Below, in pieces: positions 43,550 to 47,255 of a stretch of 47,255 nucleotides of DNA. The DNA is from Cupriavidus consociatus (GTDB lineage Bacteria; Pseudomonadota; Gammaproteobacteria; Burkholderiales; Burkholderiaceae). The stretch covers positions 1 to 47,255 of the forward strand of contig NZ_JAGIQA010000039.1 in NCBI RefSeq assembly GCF_017814975.1. The letters run 5' to 3'. Position numbers and translations under genes: made by a program. The notes under the pieces were generated by a model that saw nothing but the letters and a program-made list of their open reading frames with translations, did not search any database and was not told the origin of the DNA. Within the stretch, counting starts at the first letter, position 1. Each line of letters opens with the position of its first letter.

Positions 43550-45480
43550 CACTTTCTCCTTGAATAGCAAAGACGGCGACGATCGCATGTTGCGCCGCAG
43601 GGTATCGCGAAACGCGACGGATCACAGGCCTCGGCGGCCCTCTTCTACCGCACAAGTCACATGGTCATGTTCGTAAGGTAGGTGATGAACCATTCACGGA
43701 TTTGGGCTGGATCAAAGAAGCTATAAGCGCAAGAAGCCGCGCTATACGGCCGGACCGTCATGAAGAGATCACTATTGTCCGGCTGAGCCGCCCCTCCGGC
43801 CGTTCGGTTGCGCACACCGAAGATACAGCCACCATCTTCCGGGCGCCATCGAGTAGGGTAAGGGTCTGGCTGGGAGCGCCATGGCCCAAGGAATTCCCCT
43901 GGTCACGCCAGAGCAACAATTTCCTCCTGGATGCTCAAGGAAGTCGCAACCACGGTTCCGCCGACGCCCGAGTAAATGTCAGCAAGCCGAGCGATCCACC
44001 ACCGGCAGTGGGCAGGCTTTCTCTGTGTCCGGCAGTGAGATAGATTTGGCCGTGGCTACGCGGCGTCATAAGGTGGCGCGCATGCTAACTCAACGCCAGT
44101 AGTCCGAGGAAGCCAGCCGTGAGGACCTAACTCCAATCGTGATGAAGAAAAAAGCCATCATGCGAAAGCATTTCAGCTCACAATGCTGTACAGCCATCTC
44201 CCACACGCCTGGCGGTTCAACCTGGCTGCACTGGGAACTCGGCTTTCGATTAGAGCGTTCAGAGCATCAATGGTCGTTCGGACGAATTTCTCCCCCGACG
44301 GCTCTAGTTTCATCGACAACTATCGCGGCCGCTTACAGTTCGCCAGGAACGCATGATCTGGATCCTCGATGGGATCTCGTGCCGGGAGCTAAGTCGGCAG
44401 TCAGAAGGTATGGCCCCTCTATAGGAAAAGCTGAGATAGCCGATTACTCAACGATTAACTCAACTCGCGAACGGCTGCAGTACGTCCGGAAGCCGCCGTT
44501 GCACTGGCCCAATCTCGAACGGCGCTTCAGGGTCGGTCTCTGCCTGTCGAGGGCCACTCGCCCCGCTTTCCATACGGTGCAGTTTCGCTGCGCGCTCCAC
44601 ACGTGGTCTGACGTCTTACGGTTACCGGCCAGCGCCAACTACGGGCATGCGGCCAGGACGGGGCGCTAGAAGACCTGGCTGAAAGAGGAGCTGGTCAATG
44701 CGGAAAAACATCTTCCCATGCGGCGCTCGCACGGGTCGAACATGGAAAAGCGGCCCATCGCGGCCCACCACAGGCAGCGCAGCGGTACATGCGACCACCA
44801 CGCAGGTGATCTTGTCGGTCAGGCCAGCGTCGCGCCAGTGCCACCGCATAGTAGACAAGGTACGGTCGTGATTGCGCTCACTGCTTGACCTCAATCAATG
44901 GTTCAACCGGCCTGACGTCAGGCTAGTACATTGCGACTCATTCCCAAGGTCGCTCGCCGTCACGGAAAATTTTGGCCGTAGTTCAATGAGGATACGTTCC
45001 CTGCCGAGATTAGTATGTTTGCCATACAACAGAATTCTCCGCAGTCTTCAAAAGACGTCCATTCTCCGAGAGCAATTCCGCAAGAAGCTCGTCCCCAGCG
45101 CACGCCATTTCAGCTTTTGGTCTCTCGCAAAGAGGGTTCGTGTGAGGTAGAGCACGTAGTAGCCCCACCGGGATGGCCTCCGAACGACTAAGCTGAACGC
45201 GGGGGAAAACAGAAGAGAGAATAATTCCGTCCGCAATGGTGAGACGTCCGCCCCTCGGTCACTGCGACCGAGGTTTTTTTTGGAAGGGCCAACACAATGT
45301 TGAAGTGTGGCTTGTCGACCAATGCGGAAGTACAAAAGGACGCGGGCGCAATTCTCGTGGAAGGTTGCGTAGCCAGGAAGTGGGGCGATGTTGCCGCATC
45401 GTCTCGCGTAACCATCTGGTATGAATCAGTGCGGTCGTTGGCGCCCGGCATTGCGGCACAGGCTAATCACTGCATTGCCT
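43550..45480. other. Gene-poor stretch
   Basis: About 1.9 kb without a gene I can support. The longest open frame (44139-44669, plus) has no domain and an unlikely composition. Only the terminator at 45253-45281 stands out. The area separates the stress-protein/exporter block from the broken TonB receptor and may be eroded DNA. Confidence 0.5.
45253..45281 (+). terminator. Strong orphan Rho-independent terminator
   Basis: CCTCGGTC at 45253-45260 and GACCGAGG at 45266-45273 form a perfect 8-bp stem with loop ACTGC, followed by eight T. No protein gene ends before it on the plus strand, so it may end a small RNA or a lost gene. Confidence 0.8.
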
Positions 45481-46907
45481 TCAGAAACTCCAGAGCACCC
45501 CCACACGGAACGTCCGCGGCTCCGCCGGATGGATATGGTGGTCGTTGATGCCGGTTGCGACGCCGCTGGCATCAACGATCGACGTGTCGCCCTTCAGCAG
45601 CGACGCGTAGTAGTAGTCCATGTCGTTGACGCGCTTGTCGAACACGTTCAGCACTTCTGCGAAGACCCGCACGTCCTTCAGCACGCGATACCCCACCTTA
45701 AGGTTGACCAGGAACGACGACGCCGAGCGCACGCTGTTGTCCTCCACCAGCGGACGCGGGCCGAAGTAGCGCGCCCGCGCGCCGACCGACCAGCGGCCCC
45801 GGTTCAGCGAGACCCCGGCCGAGGCGGTGGTCTCGATCGACTCGGGAATATAGTTGCCCACGTCTTCGTGGTCGCGGTAGCGGGCGCGGGAGAATCCGGC
45901 GTCGGCGTCGAGGATGAGGCCGGCAAGCGGGCCACCCGGCGGAGCGTAGTAGCCGGCGAGCTCAATGCCGGTGCGGCGGCTCGGCCGGCTCGGCTCGGTG
46001 GTGCCGCGGTCGCCGGAGAACACCAACTCCGAGCCGATGTCGAGTTGCCAGAGAGAGGCCGACGACTGCAGGCCCGGGACAAACCGCGCCGTGCGCACGC
46101 CGATCTCGTAGCCGGTGGCCGGTACCAGCACGCTGACCTTCTGCGCCGGCTCCCCCGTCGACGGGTCGACGGTGGTCGTTGCGCCTCGCACGTCGTTACT
46201 GTGGAAGCCGCGTCCCCAGTTCAGGAAGATCTCGGTCCGGTCCGCCGGCGACATCACGATGCTCAGCTTTGGACTGACGATTCGTTCGCTGCCGTTGCCC
46301 GAGTTGGCAGGATTGTCGCTTGACACCCAGTACCAGAACTGGTCCGCCCGCAGCCCGGCCACCGTTCGCAGCCACGACAGCCAGGCGGTCGTGTTGCGCA
46401 GGTACAGCGCCGCGCTGGTCTCATTGACGGTGTCGGTGCGCACCGTCTCGTAGATCTGCCGCGCCTCCGAGTTCGCGAGCGTGATCGGGTCAAGTCGGTC
46501 GAAGCGGACCTGCGTGCCGATCTCGGTCTCCGAGTCGCGTTCGCCGAGCTTGCCGAACCAGATGCGCGAGACGTTGGCTCTGCCGTCACGCGATTCTCGA
46601 ATTGCTCGAACTGGTCGCCCCGCTCCGGGTTGTTCAGCGCATAGGTGAAGTTCGAGAATAGTTGCAGGCGGCTCTTGATGACGTAGGTATTGGCCTGCAT
46701 CACGCCGTTCCCCAGCGGCCTCAGCCAGTCCGCCGACACGCTGTAGCGCGACGCATAGCCGCCGTCGGTTGGATCGATATTGCCGAAGCGCTGGATCAGG
46801 CCCTCATTGACGGCCCGCTGCGGCACCTGGTCGGTCGAGTTCCAGTCGTTGCGGTAGGCCATCGCGGTCCCGCCCAGCCGCTCGCCCCCGCCGCGCGGCC
46901 AAGGCAC
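45481..46907 (-). pseudogene. TonB-dependent receptor, 5'-truncated and frameshifted
   Basis: The C-terminal two thirds of a TonB-dependent outer-membrane receptor barrel. The upstream frame (46907 to about 46575) reads TAMAYRNDWNSTDQVPQRAV, ADWLRPLGNGVMQANTYVI and LQLFSNFTYALNNPERGDQF. Then a base is lost near 46570, and the second frame continues ANVSRIWFGKLGERDSETEI through barrel strands, e.g. PKLSIVMSPADRTEIFLNWG and NLKVGYRVLKDVRVFAEVLNVFDKRV, to the terminal RVGVLWSF. The signal peptide and plug are missing; the break at about 46907 coincides with unrelated sequence to the right. It would have imported a chelate or small nutrient. Confidence 0.88.
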
Positions 46908-46921
46908 TGCTTATCGGCGGC

Positions 46922-47242
46922 ATGAGTGAACCGAAATTCGGTGGCGGACAACTCGTGCGACCGATGCGCATGCTGGTGTCGGGCCCTGTCACGGAACTGC
47001 CTTCTGCCAAGGCTGAGCGAATCGTTGAGCAGGCCATTCGTAACTACCTCTCGGCCAGCTTAGGCCGGGTCGGCGACGACATCCGGGTAGAGCCCATACT
47101 CCACCCTTCGGCCCCAAACCTCCGACGCGTCACTGGCACATCATTCATCCCACTGTCGAATGACACCTCCTTTGGTGTCCAATCCATCCAAGTTAAGCCG
47201 CCAATAAAATCGCAATTTGCCCCGCGAACCCTTGACTTGTGA
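46922..47242 (+). CDS. Unrecognised small open reading frame at the right edge
   Basis: 106 codons from ATG 46922: MSEPKFGGGQLVRPMRMLV, then AKAERIVEQAIRNYLSASLG and a Pro/Ser-rich tail. The amphipathic helix RIVEQAIRNYL and the ordered start look protein-like, but no family is recognised, and no clear ribosome binding site is seen. It begins right where the TonB receptor is cut off, so it may belong to the element that truncated that gene. Confidence 0.3.
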   Translation: MSEPKFGGGQLVRPMRMLVSGPVTELPSAKAERIVEQAIRNYLSASLGRVGDDIRVEPILHPSAPNLRRVTGTSFIPLSNDTSFGVQSIQVKPPIKSQFAPRTLDL

Positions 47243-47255
47243 CGAGGTTCGAGGG

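Noticed and set aside
44139..44669. A possible 176-residue plus-strand protein in the gene-poor stretch
   Set aside because: No domain, no ribosome binding site, uneven composition; more likely a chance frame in GC-rich DNA.
45421..46323. A 300-codon plus-strand open frame opposite the TonB receptor
   Set aside because: Its Arg/Val-rich sequence is the antisense of barrel strands in the receptor; there is no independent sign of coding.
1..47255. CRISPR array, rRNA or tRNA genes
   Set aside because: No regularly spaced short repeats, no cloverleaf with CCA-type end and no rRNA-like conserved blocks were found by eye.

Overview
The window looks like a piece of a large replicon from a beta-proteobacterium of the order Burkholderiales (Cupriavidus, Paraburkholderia or Burkholderia type). 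The evidence is the roughly 60% GC coding sequence, a Burkholderiales-type general porin, RbsABC-like sugar transport genes next to LysR-controlled aromatic catabolism, and abundant IS and Tn3 debris. The genus cannot be fixed from the sequence alone.

Layout. (1) 1-545: 5' part of an IS3-family element on the minus strand with a recognisable terminal sequence; 546-1624 holds no gene I can support. (2) 1.6-19.1 kb: a catabolic island. It holds a porin, a BKACE (DUF849) enzyme, a small ABM-type monooxygenase-like protein, a TIM-barrel sugar isomerase/epimerase-like protein, a sugar-type ABC transporter (binding protein, ATPase, two permeases), a frameshifted Gfo/Idh/MocA dehydrogenase, a LysR regulator, an intradiol (hydroxyquinol-type) dioxygenase, a Dabb protein, maleylacetate reductase, a YciI-like protein, an SDR, an inositol-dehydrogenase-like Gfo/Idh protein and a second LysR. 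The genes join polyol or cyclitol (or glycoside) uptake and oxidation to ring cleavage through hydroxyquinol, maleylacetate and 3-oxoadipate, with BKACE as a possible closing step. (3) 19.2-26.6 kb: mobile and defence debris: IS110 remnant, abortive-infection family gene, AT-rich membrane-protein gene, a perfect SOS-type box and promoter upstream of an XRE/ImmA-peptidase plus DUF4411 (PIN-like) pair, a tyrosine-recombinase fragment, a second IS terminal sequence and a fragment of a Tn3-family transposase. (4) 26598-29931: a Tn3-family unit bounded by 34-bp inverted repeats, with a frameshifted tnpA and a DUF6429 gene. (5) 30.3-36.6 kb: a redox operon (ApbE flavin transferase, PepSY/flavodoxin/FNR membrane flavoprotein, DUF2271 protein, small PepSY protein) divergent from a two-component system. 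The DUF2271 protein carries an FMN-attachment-like motif, which suggests flavin-based electron transfer across the inner membrane. (6) 36.7-43.5 kb: minus-strand block of VTT-like membrane protein, CDF cation transporter, HlyD-type adaptor, MacB/FtsX-type permease, ABC ATPase and universal stress protein. (7) 43.55-45.48 kb: a gene-poor stretch with one strong orphan terminator. (8) 45.48-46.9 kb: a frameshifted, 5'-truncated TonB-dependent receptor, followed by an unrecognised reading frame at the right edge.

The two most interesting parts are the sugar/cyclitol-to-hydroxyquinol island and the predicted flavinylated DUF2271 redox operon. The SOS-box-headed ImmA/PIN pair comes next. Several genes are broken by single-base frameshifts (Gfo/Idh, tnpA, TonB receptor), so either gene decay or sequencing error is possible.
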